A DNA stretch of 64,000 bases from Rhodocollybia butyracea. Lineage: Eukaryota > Basidiomycota > Agaricomycetes > Agaricales > Omphalotaceae. The notes beneath the pieces were generated by a model, which saw only the letters and a list, made by a program, of their open reading frames with translations, ran no database searches and was not told where the DNA came from. The stretch is taken from contig JADNRY010000125.1 in the NCBI GenBank assembly GCA_015501585.1, positions 116,097 through 180,096 on the forward strand, in the 5' to 3' direction. Every line of letters starts with the position of its first letter. The stretch's first letter is position 1. Both the position numbers and the translations under genes were made by a program. This document shows, piece after piece, positions 1 to 10,104 of this stretch.

Positions 1-207
1 TAGGCCTGTACCCTCTGGATATCCATTGGTAGGAGACAGCACCAGGAATATGGCAACTTTAGATCCTGAAGCTTGCAAACACTACCAGGAAGCTTTGGTG
101 GCACATAATTGAGGAGACCCATTGTTGATGGAATACTCACCTATATTCAAAACTAGGATCTACCTGGAACAGCGCGCTCGTGTGGTAGCCATCCCGCCAA
201 CCACAAC
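1..207. other. Left flank, no supported gene
   Basis: No convincing coding region. The last eight bases (200-207, ACCACAAC) are the left copy of the target duplication of the element that follows. The same eight bases recur at 856-863. Confidence 0.5.
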
Positions 208-855
208 TAGAGATGTCCACAAGTCCAAGTCTTCACAAGTACTCGCAGGTAAGATCCGTGGGAAAACCCGCAAGTATGTGACTCGCGGATCCCAGGATAC
301 GTTTCCCACGGGTCAGGCGCGGGTCACAAGTCAGACATTTGCAATTTTCAGTTGACTTGCAAGTACTTGTGTGACTTGTGCAAGCAATATGAACTCATAT
401 ATTTGTTGTTGGTGATCAAAACTTACAGTAATTAATAGTATCATATCTATTATAGTACTTATCAAGTACTGCCACACATGTTTGAGGTTGTAGACAGCTC
501 ACAGCGACTGAGCGCTTATTTAGCGCCCAATAGCCGTAGGCTGTCTACAATCCAAAGCCTAACTGTCAGTACATTTTTACTTCATACCATAGTATGAAAT
601 TAGTGTAACAAGTAAAGTACAGGTTTTTAATAGCATTATACACTGTACAATCACTGTATGCAGGTAAATACTTGTGAATATAGCTGTAACTACTTGATTA
701 GTGTGCGGATCCACAAGTACTTGTGAGACCCGCAAGTACTTGCAGATAATACTTGCGAGTCAGTGACCCGTTTCCCACGAGTCAGGCCTTTTAGGCCACA
801 AGTACTTGCGCTCCGGATCCAAGTATACTTGGATCCGGACTCGTGGACATCTCTA
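208..855. mobile_element. hAT-type MITE, copy 1
   Basis: A 648-bp non-coding element. It begins TAGAGATGTCCAC and ends with the reverse complement GTGGACATCTCTA. It is flanked by a perfect 8-bp target duplication, ACCACAAC, at 200-207 and 856-863. An 8-bp duplication with TAGAG-type ends is what hAT transposases produce. A near-full-length copy in the opposite orientation lies at 54861-55519. The interior is rich in CAAGTACTTG-like words and has no ORF that looks coding. It must have depended on a hAT transposase that is not in this window. Confidence 0.9.
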
Positions 856-1435
856 ACCACAACCAGAACAATTAATGTTTGTCAGGAAAGACTATGTGTA
901 CTCACAGCAACAAACGCAATGGTTATGCCTAACTCAGCAAAAGAAACCAGGGAACACCATGTGGAATTCGGACATACGCAAAACTTATTTACCCCAATTT
1001 GGAGCGAAACCGACCAGGAGAGGGCTATGGCAAGTATCCGCAAGGATAATGCCTCTCATCTAAGCAGCAGTAGGGATCGCTACCTGTACTGGATAGCTTG
1101 ATTGGATCATTTCATGTTAGGTATGCTACACGTAACACATGAATTATCGATCCAAGGAGAAAACCTTTTCAAAAATGCAAGGCGCTACGCCAGGGACCCT
1201 ACCACGTACTTAGTACAACAGCTGGTTGTATGTCCATATACTTACTCATCATATTAGCAATATTATACAGTATGTACAGTATATAAGCTTGCATGGAGTA
1301 CCATAGTACTCATGGGTTTGCGAGGTATCTAATACCTTGTTCAACCGCGCTAACTACTTGTGTTGGATCCCAGGACTGACCGCCTGATTGGACACTCATC
1401 GGATTCCCTAACAGAAATCCCACAATTATTACATT
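856..1435. other. Spacer, no supported gene
   Basis: Only short ORFs without recognisable protein character are present. A stretch of about 200 bp from 865 is open in two overlapping frames, but no splice structure or domain supports a gene. Confidence 0.4.
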
Positions 1436-1436
1436 A

Positions 1437-2021
1437 AGGGTAGTCAGAAAGTCGATTCTAGGTCAATTCAGCAGGGCAATTCAGATGTTGATTCAGCTGG
1501 TGAATTGTGACTAGAATCGACCAATCAATTTGACCACCCTCCATACCTTAAATATTTACCAACTCGATTCATGTTGTCCACGATACCTTAGTCCTTAGTT
1601 AACTATTGGCCAGGAAGCTACAATACATACCATTCACACTGCTGGCAGAGCTGCAGATTAAACATAAACTACTAAATTAGGCCACTGCTTGTGAGTATGC
1701 AATTCATATGCAACAAGTTACTACTAAATTTCAAGGCTTGAAGTTGCCTATTTCTAGGATTTCTTGAGGATTTCCTCCTGTTTTCAGCCTGATTTACTAT
1801 TAGAGTCAGCTCAAAGTAAAATAAGGATTTATTTTGGTAATTTGTTTCAAGTAATAAATACAAAACAAAGCATGGGTGGTTACTACGCGGAAGTTAGTAT
1901 AAATCACTACGTTACATGAATCGACAGTCAATTCTGAGGTTGTCCCGCCTCCAGAGCCGGGACGGCAATTCACCAGAATTGACCTGCTGAATCGACCTCG
2001 AATTGACTTTCTGACTACCCT
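1437..2021. mobile_element. Non-autonomous TIR element, TA target
   Basis: The two ends are imperfect inverted repeats of about 40 bp. The left end is AGGGTAGTCAGAAAGTC..., and the right end is its reverse complement, closing ...CTTTCTGACTACCCT. TA flanks both sides. The repeat carries several AATTC/GATTC words. The 585-bp interior has no coding potential. The TA flank suggests a Tc1/mariner-like mobiliser, but this is inferred from the flank alone. Confidence 0.65.
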
Positions 2022-3539
2022 TATTAATACAATGTAGTATTATCAATAAAAGCTCCTTTTTTAGCTCTAATTGGTTGCAAACATTCAAATTCCCCCTCCT
2101 CATCTGCCTCCCAGAGCTCTGCTCCAAAGCTCAAATCTCTTTTTAAAAAAATTCCACTAACTAAAAACTCCCAAATTGAACACTCAGATTAGCCAAATGC
2201 AAGAAATACAAGTAAAACATTCAGGTATACATCATTCAAAGATTCATATGCGGCTATATTAACCTATCATCCCAGTTGATATCAACTCCAGATCTGAGGA
2301 TTGTCGACCATGGCATTGGTCTTCCTGGGAGCCAGCATGACTCAATGGCTTGGAAGGAGACGCGTATTCCTCAGCAACATAAAACTTTATTACCCAACAA
2401 AGAGTGGTGTTGGGCGGACTCAGCATATATTCAGGAGTAGGTGTAAGACGGATATTTTGGTAAGTTACCGAACGATCACACCACTAAGCTATCAGGGCCA
2501 TATTATCATGTGGTAGCTGTCTAGTCATACACTACAATATTTAATAATTTACGGAGAAATGCTGCACATCTGACAGCAAGCCTGGCGCTGTCTGGATTCA
2601 AAATCCAAGGGGAGGATTGTGAAAGTGTACTTTCCTAAGTAGGTTTTCCAAGTTCGCCTCCTGCTTTTCCCATAGATTTTCGGTTCATCGACGTCACTGC
2701 ACGAATATGGTGGACTCCATGGTAGAAGGATATATTTTATGCAAATGAGAGCATACAAGGGCCTCTTGGTTAGAAATGGAAACCTGAACTATATTACCAA
2801 CGAGATCTATACATGAACCTGCCCTTATAACTATGACTTGCTTTCATGATCTCCACGTAGCCTGAGCCAATCAGACTGACAAAGAGCAGTTAAAGCTCCC
2901 CCCTACACTGCTTGAACACGCGCAGCGATTCCGAGTAGTTACATGTCTTCGCGTGCTATCAAATCGCGCTCTTCCACGGGAATCTGGCCTTGAGCTGAGC
3001 GTTTGACAGAGTGGGGAACGGCGCTGTAAAGTCCCAATGTATAAGAACTAGGAGGACTGAGCCTGGGTTCAGATATCAACTCAGTTCATTTGTTGAGAAA
3101 CCTAAAAGAAGGCTCTATCAATCAAGTGGTTTACTGCTGTATCTTTGTGTACTGGAGGTATAAAGCTGGTGCTCATCTCTTCATAGTTCTGCTTGAGTTA
3201 ATTGCGTGCATAAGTCCCCAATAATGGAATGATGTTGGTTATATAAATCGATGGAGTTTCTAATGTACGCACAAGCCTCCTAATACTTCGGATTTTTCTT
3301 CACTTTTAGGTTACTTGTTCTATCAAGTCGTTTGCCTAAAGAGCTTTCTGTGTGCAAATAGGGTTCAAGGTTTGCCTCGGTAACTTGCAGCGTAGCCTTG
3401 GTGCTTATGATCTTTTCTTAACAGAGATATCTTACCAGGATAAAATCGCTTCCCCCTCCCTATCAAAGAGCTCAAACTCGCTCTCGCTCTCCCCTGCCAT
3501 CGAAACGCTCCCAGCCCCAGAATCCTTCGACCAACTTGA
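2022..3539. other. Intergenic, no supported gene
   Basis: No ORF with domain character or consistent splicing was found. Near 2465-2515 the minus strand holds a tRNA A-box-like word, but no B-box follows in a usable position, so it was not called. Confidence 0.4.
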
Positions 3540-3791
3540 AAGCTCACTGAACCTCCATCCTCTCTTTCCAACAACCGGCAAACTCTTAACAAGGATCTCC
3601 CTTCCTACCAACTCGAAATCCCATCCAATTCCGACCGTTTATTTCATCCAACCGACAATAATATCCCCTGTCTTCCCAACTCGATTCCTATCTCACCCAC
3701 TCAAAACCACTCCGAATTCTATCCTCTCTTCCATCGGACTGATGACAAAAATTTCTGCCATCTTATCCCAACTTGAGGACTATCCATCTAA

Positions 3792-4460
3792 CTAATAAAA
3801 ATCCTCCTGCCTACCAACTCAAACCCCCACCACCAAACTCGAACCCCTACCGAACCTGAACCCTGCCGAATTTCCATTGTCTCTGAGTCCCTCAGCGACG
3901 AAAAGTCCCCGTTTCTTGTATACAAAGCATCCCCTACCTGGAACCTATCCTACATACTAATGGCTCGACGCCCAGCTCGTGTGTTAAAATGTCTTATTCA
4001 ACACCGTTGCCATCGCCCGATCTCTGTTGCGGATGGGTGGGGTTTCGTGTATATTATCTTCGAGGGAGTCACTGCAGCGGGAGATTGGATCGTAAAAATT
4101 GGGATGACAATTGATGTATTTCGTCGACTCGGGGAACATGACCGAGTCTGTCCTAATCCAGCGCAAGGGCGACTGGTCTTTGTACGACTGGTAAATTTCC
4201 GGTGGCGTCAAGGTAGTACGTGGGTTTGCTTTCATTTTCGCGGTGCTAACACTTTTGGTATTAGAGGCGTTTTTTCATCTCGAGGTCGAGAGAATCTGCG
4301 TTGATAGAACCCGCACACGATGTCAATTCTGTACGTTTTTCGCTTTCTTACTTCCTTCTCGGTTCACTTTTCATTAGGCCAGCGCAGACACACAGAGCTC
4401 TTTGCACTGAGCCCCAAACAGTTTTCAACGGTCTTAGCTATGCACTCGCGCCTCTTCTAG
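3792..4460 (+). CDS. T5orf172 / GIY-YIG-like domain protein (5' end uncertain)
   Basis: The protein carries the T5orf172 (MUG113) fold, a GIY-YIG-related putative DNA-binding or nuclease domain. Visible motifs in order are GWGFVYIIFEG, then VKIGMT, then RRLGEHDRVCPNP, and after splicing CVDRTRTRCQFC and RRHTELF, the usual Cys/His end of the domain. Exons: 3792-4212, 4265-4330, 4378-4460. The introns are 52 and 47 bp, with GTAGTA...TTAG and GTACGT...TTAG borders. The frame is open from 3792 with an ATG at 3960. Upstream, the same frame resumes at 3540-3773 with a Pro/Ser/Asn-rich stretch but is closed by stops at 3774 and 3789. The gene may therefore have an unseen 5' intron or a damaged N-terminus. 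The domain call is firm. Function in fungi is unknown. Confidence 0.75.
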
Positions 4461-5165
4461 TTTTGTATTGTATCTTGTATTATGATGAATGATTTCTTGA
4501 TTGTATTGGTATAGAACGCTTTGCCAGTGTACGTAAATAAAACTGGGAATTTTGTACTGCCTATCAAAATCCGGCCAAGAGAAGTGCTGGCTGCGCTTCT
4601 AGCCGGCAGCAAAAGACCGCTTACCGCTCCTCATGGGCAGTGGTATTCCATTGAGACAGCAGAGGGTTGCTGTGGGGCCATGATAGGGCCATACTGGGTT
4701 GATAGTATTGGCATAGTCAGTAATTCTCTGCTGGGCAGATATTCAATTCAGCCACAAACAGTTCTCTCAACCAAATCGTCCTGAATATTTTATCTTCTAA
4801 ATGACTTGGCGTACGATTTACAGAAATACTTCAAGTGTTCGCTGAGTATTTAGTTTTCTCTATGACCTCTACTGGCTGAGTGGCAGCGTAACATTGCTGC
4901 AGGCAGGGAGCATCCAATCCAATCGCCAGAGGGTTGTTGCCGGTTGTGCACCTAGCCATGACTCTGCAGATGATCCAGCCAAGCCAGGGTCTTGGGCAAA
5001 AGGTATAGAACCTCGGCGTTAAGTGCATACGATGTCCAGTTTGGACCGCCCGGCATTAGAAACAGAAAGAACTCAGCGAGTTGAACAGCTGATAAGAACT
5101 GGGATCTGGGGAACTTTATTTGGTGAGCCCATACGCGGTTATCATCAGCAGGAGTCCCTAGCTTT
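4461..5165. other. Intergenic spacer
   Basis: It contains short overlapping ORFs on both strands with no consistent protein character. It lies downstream of both the plus-strand T5orf172 gene and the convergent minus-strand gene. Confidence 0.4.
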
Positions 5166-5929
5166 TCATTTGGTGATGCGATGCAGGACTAATCGCTGAA
5201 TCCGCGAGAGGCTTTCATCCGCACCTCAAAAGAAGAGTACCTGTGGCAAGTCTTCGAGATACAATGTCTTCTCGGGGAACATCAACGAAGATTCGAGTAA
5301 AAATTTTGACTGCAGCCTCGAGCACAGATGCTTCCCAATGTATTATGAGGGCAAAGACCCACGTTTGGGTACTCACCTCTATGATGCCTGGGGTGCGCTC
5401 TAGTTAGAGTGTAAAATGCCGGTTTTCGGGTGAAATTGTAGATGATTACTATGAACCGATTCCAAGTATCGAGAATGGTCTGGTTGAGGATTTTAATGGA
5501 GCCTTTGTAACCATCCCTTGTGCGTAGAAGGGCGGTGATCCAAGGGGAAATTTCAAGCCAGTACCCCTTCACCAGAGCATATCGATCTTGGAAGATGGGA
5601 ATTTGCGAAAAGTAGGTGGACAGCGTCCTGATTGCTGTAAGTACCTGGTCCACGGCAGGGGGAAGAGGATACATGTAATCTATGGGCAGAATAAATTCAA
5701 CGTGATGAATGACATTTATAACCACCTGAATCTTTTTATCAACCAATAGGTTAAACAAGACGCATTTCACTGACCGTATTAGCCATGCACAAAAATACCT
5801 CCACCTCCACTTGGTAAATGCGGATTGATTAACTGACAGATTGATACAAACTTGGTCTGACTGGCATACTGGTTCTGATGAAACATATTTTAGAAAGATT
5901 GAACTAACAAAGCGGAAGATTTTGAATGT
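5166..5929 (-). CDS. Hypothetical protein, at least three exons
   Basis: Minus-strand exons 5377-5929, 5241-5309 and 5166-5188 join in phase through introns of 67 and 52 bp (GTGAGT...GCAG and GTACTC...TTAG). They end with the sequence ...VLHRITK and a stop. The middle of the protein (AVDQVLTAIRTLSTYF, then LVKGYWLEISPWITALL) has the look of helical coding sequence. The C-terminal exon reads IFVDVPREDIVSRRLAT. The 5' end is not resolved: in the same frame a stop appears just beyond 5929, where a TAG acceptor occurs, so one or more upstream exons in 5930-6220 are likely. I do not recognise the family. Confidence 0.5.
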
Positions 5930-6287
5930 CTATCAATATCTCGATATCGTAGTACAGCGAAGTACAACTTATCTCAGCCGGTGGAGATATGCGCCAATCA
6001 TTAGGAGGCATTTGAGTTTCCGTTTGGAGCATTGGCAAATGTCATTTCGCTCCAATCTTCTACCTACAACCGGTATATCATGTATGTCATCGATTGCCAT
6101 CTCGTGCTGTGTACAAAACATAGCGCCAATTTCTCTCAGTTTTTTTCCTTTCTTCTTTTGGAAATGACTATCAGAAACTGATTTTCTGGATATTGATTCT
6201 TGTCCCATAGGTGAAGACAATCACATGTGCAAACTTGAAGACTAATTTAAGAGAGCCAAGTAACGTTTTCATTTTCTGTGTACTCAT

Positions 6288-7736
6288 ATGCCTCTGATAC
6301 TGTAGGTTTCTCTTGATAACGTCGATTTTATTTGTGATTGATTTTTCTCAGTCCATCCACTGCCGAAGACGCAGTTCTTGACTGTTTGAATGCTCGGGAA
6401 CTCATCGCATTCTCCAGAACCTCAAAGTCCTCGCACAGAGTTGTTCTGGGGTATCTGCTCCGCGCGTACTCAATTTTCGCCATTTTGGAGCCGTTTTTCA
6501 CCACAGCGCAAACTAATCAGTTTCGAATTATTCAGGCGTTCACCGGTCTTCTGATTTCAGGCTCAACCGCCCTTCAGCTTTTCATTCGCCGTTCTCGCTG
6601 CGACCCACGGTTTAGTACCTCTGACCTCGATCTTTATGTGGAGCACCGTTACAGTTCAATTGTTGGCAAATTTCTGATATGGTGCCAATACGAATTTGTC
6701 GACCGTCCAGACTTCGACGTAGCTGTAGCAGAAGGGGCGAGAAAGATGCGTGGGTATCCCGACCACGATTATCCAGATGGTCGTGGATTTGCAGGCGTCT
6801 ATAATTTTGTCAAAGCAGGGATGAAGATCCAACTTATCACGGCTCGCAACTCAGCGCTGGATATAATTCTCAATTTCCATTCAAGTATGTGGACGATATG
6901 GATAGTTTATATAACAAGCTCATACTTTTGTTTAGCAATTGTGATGAATGTGATTTCACATTCTCATGCCTACTCGCTATACCCTCGAGCCCTTCAGAAT
7001 AAGGTATCACTTATCTGCTGCTCGAACGAAGGACCTGAACGCGACGACGCCCGCCAAAAGTATGTTGATCGTGGTTACCGCATGGTAAACGGAGACGGGA
7101 CACCATGGAGAAGTCGCACAGTATCACCGCCAACAGGCTTGAGCTCCTCAGAGCCTCAGTTTGCTAACAGTGAACTCGAGAAATATTTTTATGTCTCTCA
7201 AGAGAGGCATCTCAATGACAGCGCTGCTTGGAGAATACCTCTTTCCATCATAGAGGAACCACAAGATCCTGCAAAAGATGTCCCTTGGATTTATTTATCC
7301 TTCTATCCAAATCCAATCATTCCTTCTCTCCTTCGATACGAATATTTGATGGGCAGTCCGCTCATCGAGGTGAACTCCTGGGCACTTGAAACAGAAGTTG
7401 AAGTATGGGCCACCCTAGGGCTTGATGCTCCCCCAGGTCTTCGTGGCCATTATACGGCAGAACACATCATCTACCAAAAGCCATCGTTGTACTACGCGTA
7501 TTGTTTATCGAAGGCCGTGATGGACAGGGTCGATGATACCTTGCATAGTATATTATTCCGAAATGTTTCTGAAGAGGAGATGCGAAGTTTTCTCAGCAGG
7601 AAGTCGCAGCAAGTTGATGACTTTTCCCGACACAGGTACATCTTCTCAAAATAGCTTTGGCATTGATAGCTGATGGTCTGATAGCCTGGACATGGATATT
7701 CGTCAAATTGTTGGCTTGCATTACAGTTTGCGGTAG
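6288..7736 (+). CDS. F-box plus nucleotidyltransferase-like protein
   Basis: Four exons: 6288-6301, 6352-6884, 6936-7635, 7685-7736. Introns are 50, 51 and 49 bp. Splicing gives a 432-aa protein with the ATG in a five-codon first exon. Residues about 5-45 resemble an F-box (MPLILPSTAEDAVLDCL..., LNARELIAFSRTSK). A nucleotidyltransferase-like signature follows: GST near residue 75 and SDLDLYVEHR near 95-103. This order is typical of a large family in Agaricomycetes. The 51-bp intron is in frame and would read through as an extra membrane-like stretch, so an unspliced prediction would be misleading; removal gives the continuous family sequence FHSTIVMNVIS. The F-box suggests SCF ubiquitin-ligase recruitment. 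The nucleotidyltransferase activity is inferred only from the motif, and the substrate is unknown. Confidence 0.8.
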
Positions 7737-8180
7737 GATAGAGAAGGAACTCGAGATGAAACGTGCTCTTCTGACTTCATACATATTCTTGCTTCTGATA
7801 GCTCGTTCAAAGAACTATGATTACCTTTGAACTCGATTTTTCTGACTGTCATAGTCTTAGACATGTACCTGTTTTTACAGCGCAGTAGATCAATTTCTGA
7901 TTAATTATTCTAGCCAGGTAATAATAGAGCACGACTCCAGTCTGAAAGCCGCAATTATGGCAGTACGATGGCTGCTAAGATTTTAAATTTAGTGATGTCG
8001 AGCAAATGCAAAGTTCATAGTTCCTCAGAGAGGATAGTAAGGCGAATATCAACAGTAGTCATATTTATTTGAAAAGGAGGTTTTCATGATGAACGAAGAC
8101 ATGGAATAGTTGTATGTTATATGAGTAGGGGCATGTGGGAAAGAGAGGCGTGAACGAGCATGAACGAGATTCAAGGTGGC
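7737..8180. other. Convergent intergenic spacer
   Basis: AT-rich spacer between two convergent genes. No gene or repeat seen. Confidence 0.5.
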
Positions 8181-8951
8181 TCAACCTCTAACAATGTGCT
8201 GGAGGTTTGTTTTCTTCAGAATATGATCTTTGACGTTCTTCGAGAATCTGCAAAAGTAAATATGCGTTAAAACTAGGTATTCACAAGTCGCATACAGCTT
8301 ACGCATCGATGATTCTACGCAGAATTTCGTTCCTCTTTTCTTCGTTCCCATATCTAGGGATAGAAGACAGAAATCTGTCCTGGTGCCTCGCTAGGAAGCA
8401 TATACCAATATCACCCTTCCAGTGTTCCTCACTCCCGACCGCAGCTAGAGAAACATTAGTTTCTCCCGTTTGGTCATAGGTCCCCCCCACGATGTAACGA
8501 CGGTCGTTCACAACAACCAATGTTACATAGACATCATCACCGTCCGTCGCGTAGCCGAATCTTGATTCGAAGTTGATGTAGCGGTGGGAATTCTGGGGAG
8601 CCCCAACACCAGCATTGAAATGTTCGGAGTCGAAGTTCACAAGTTCTTCCTTTGCCCGATCAAGGCCAAAGTACAATCCGACGGTTGAACCGGGAACCTT
8701 CCATAGATAATGTTATTAGCTTGTCGTGTATAGCATATCTAACCTACAGATTCTGTGCTGGTGGGTTTGAAACGCCCATTAAAGAGCGGTCCAGGAACTA
8801 GAACGGCACTGGGTGAGAGTCGGCGACGCCACCCCCCAGTCCCACGGGAAGAGGAGGTGACAGAAGAGGAGATGACAGGATCATGAGATCGAGAGCGGCT
8901 CCGGGTGACTGGAAATGAGTGCGAACTGGAACGTGTTATCCTTGGAGACAT
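8181..8951 (-). CDS. Hypothetical protein, three exons
   Basis: Minus-strand exons from the ATG at 8949-8951: 8748-8951, 8303-8697, 8181-8247. Introns are 50 and 55 bp (GTAGGT...GAAG, GTAAGC...GCAG), and all phases agree. The N-terminus is basic and Ser-rich (SPRITRSSS, then SRSRS). The central exon (YFGLDRAKEELVNF, then VYVTLVVVNDRRYIVGG) has alternating strands suggestive of a small globular beta-rich fold. The C-terminal exon adds AFSKNVKDHILKKTNLQ. The frame is open further 5' to 9005 but has no ATG there. No recognised family. Confidence 0.6.
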
Positions 8952-9160
8952 CGAATAGTCGCAAGTCGCAGGGGGCTGATTTTTGAATGTTTGAATGGAT
9001 GTCAAATAATAGTGGGATTTTTATTCTAAAAACATGCGATGAACATGAGGAGCCGTGCTGGCCTCGCAGAACAGAATTCGCGAGATCGGGGGTACATGGG
9101 ATCGGAAATGTTTTCTGAGCCGTACGTACTGATTAAGAAAGATAATCTCTTCCCTTCCCG

Positions 9161-9709
9161 TTATTGTAAGGAAAAACGTCCCTTCCCTTTCCTTTCTCTT
9201 TCAGCTTTAGCGTACCGTTGCTTCTTTTGAGCAATGATCATATTTAATTCCGCCACTGATTCATCGAACTTGCTCATTCCCACCGGGAGCAAGTCTAGTT
9301 CACCTCTGATTTCCAAAGCATGGCCCAGTTCGGTCACGTTCCGATTTTCCGCCATAACGCCCCGAATCTCTGGAGACTGTAGCGCGTCGAGGGTTCGGCG
9401 GGCTTCTGACACCGCTACTCTGGTAATGATCTGTTGCACTGTGTTGTAGTATGAAAACAGAGAGAATGCAGTTACTCGCACCTTTATCAGGGTTAAGAGA
9501 ACCAGCAAAACCAGTAAAATCTTTAGAAACGGATTCAGATTTACTTCTGGAGGGCGAGAAGGCAGAGAAAGACTGGATGTTGCCGCCGGTAGGAGAGATA
9601 GGGGAATTGCAGGGCCCGGCAACTTTGGGCTACCGTGCAACAAAATGTGGCCAGCTGCCCACCAGCCGTCCCATAAACGGCGAATGATTTCGCCCAGAAG
9701 AGAGAGCAT
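9161..9709 (-). CDS. Small single-pass membrane protein (family member A)
   Basis: Two exons, 9482-9709 and 9431-9161 minus an in-frame 51-bp intron at 9431-9481 (GTGCGA...CAACAG); coding parts are 9482-9709 and 9161-9430. The 165-aa product has an N-terminal region, one strong hydrophobic helix (FLKILLVLLVLLTLIK) and a C-terminal cytosolic helical region ending in lysine/arginine-rich sequence. The intron falls exactly at the Lys that ends the membrane helix. The C-terminal part (KFDESVAELNMIIAQKKQ) matches the protein at 19187-19699 (KFDEAVAELDAIISGKRN). These are paralogues. A decayed third copy lies at 57990-58330. Function unknown; probably a membrane anchor with a coiled-coil tail. Confidence 0.75.
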   Translation of the reverse strand: MLSLLGEIIRRLWDGWWAAGHILLHGSPKLPGPAIPLSLLPAATSSLSLPSRPPEVNLNPFLKILLVLLVLLTLIKVRVTAFSLFSYYNTVQQIITRVAVSEARRTLDALQSPEIRGVMAENRNVTELGHALEIRGELDLLPVGMSKFDESVAELNMIIAQKKQRYAKAERERKGKGRFSLQ

Positions 9710-9841
9710 CAGAAGAACACTGCTAAGATGGCAAGTATCATTTCTGGGTTCGACTTATAACCCTGAGGAAACGTGCACAGGCGAGTTATTAATCACCAAA
9801 TGATTGATGAGTTGTTTGATTGTATGCAAGGCTATGTTCTG

Positions 9842-10104
9842 CTATATTCCTCGCACCATTTCTGTAATATTTTTTTTCAGTAGGTAGTTTTGGGCTTCAG
9901 GACGTGAGGCCAAAGCGAATTCTACTAGTTTTAAGTTTGATTCCACCAAGTAGTTGTGGGTCCACGGCTTAAGCAATCTCTGATCGAGATCGGACCAATT
10001 GAGATCTGAGATTTGACAGATCTCTGTCACGTGATGCGGGCCCGCATGGACTACTACTACTAGTACTAAGATAACCTACGCTCGTCACACTATTACTCGC
10101 TAAA
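9842..10104. repeat. Duplicated flank shared with 58.87 kb
   Basis: The words around 9893-9930 (TTCAGGACGTG, GGCCAAAGCGA, TTCTA) recur at 58871-58901 in the same order and orientation. The adjoining gene segment 9161-9800 is also duplicated near 58.0-58.4 kb. The block therefore looks like the edge of a segmental duplication. No gene seen in it. Confidence 0.5.

Noticed and set aside
2465..2515. tRNA A-box-like word (TAGCTTAGTGGT) on the minus strand
   Set aside because: No B-box at a suitable distance and no cloverleaf could be drawn; not called as a tRNA or SINE.
4521..4784. Plus-strand 87-codon ORF
   Set aside because: No splice partners, no motif and no support from neighbours.
6885..6935. 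Hydrophobic stretch in the F-box/nucleotidyltransferase ORF
   Set aside because: It is an in-frame 51-bp intron with GTATGT and TTTAG borders; removing it restores the family sequence.
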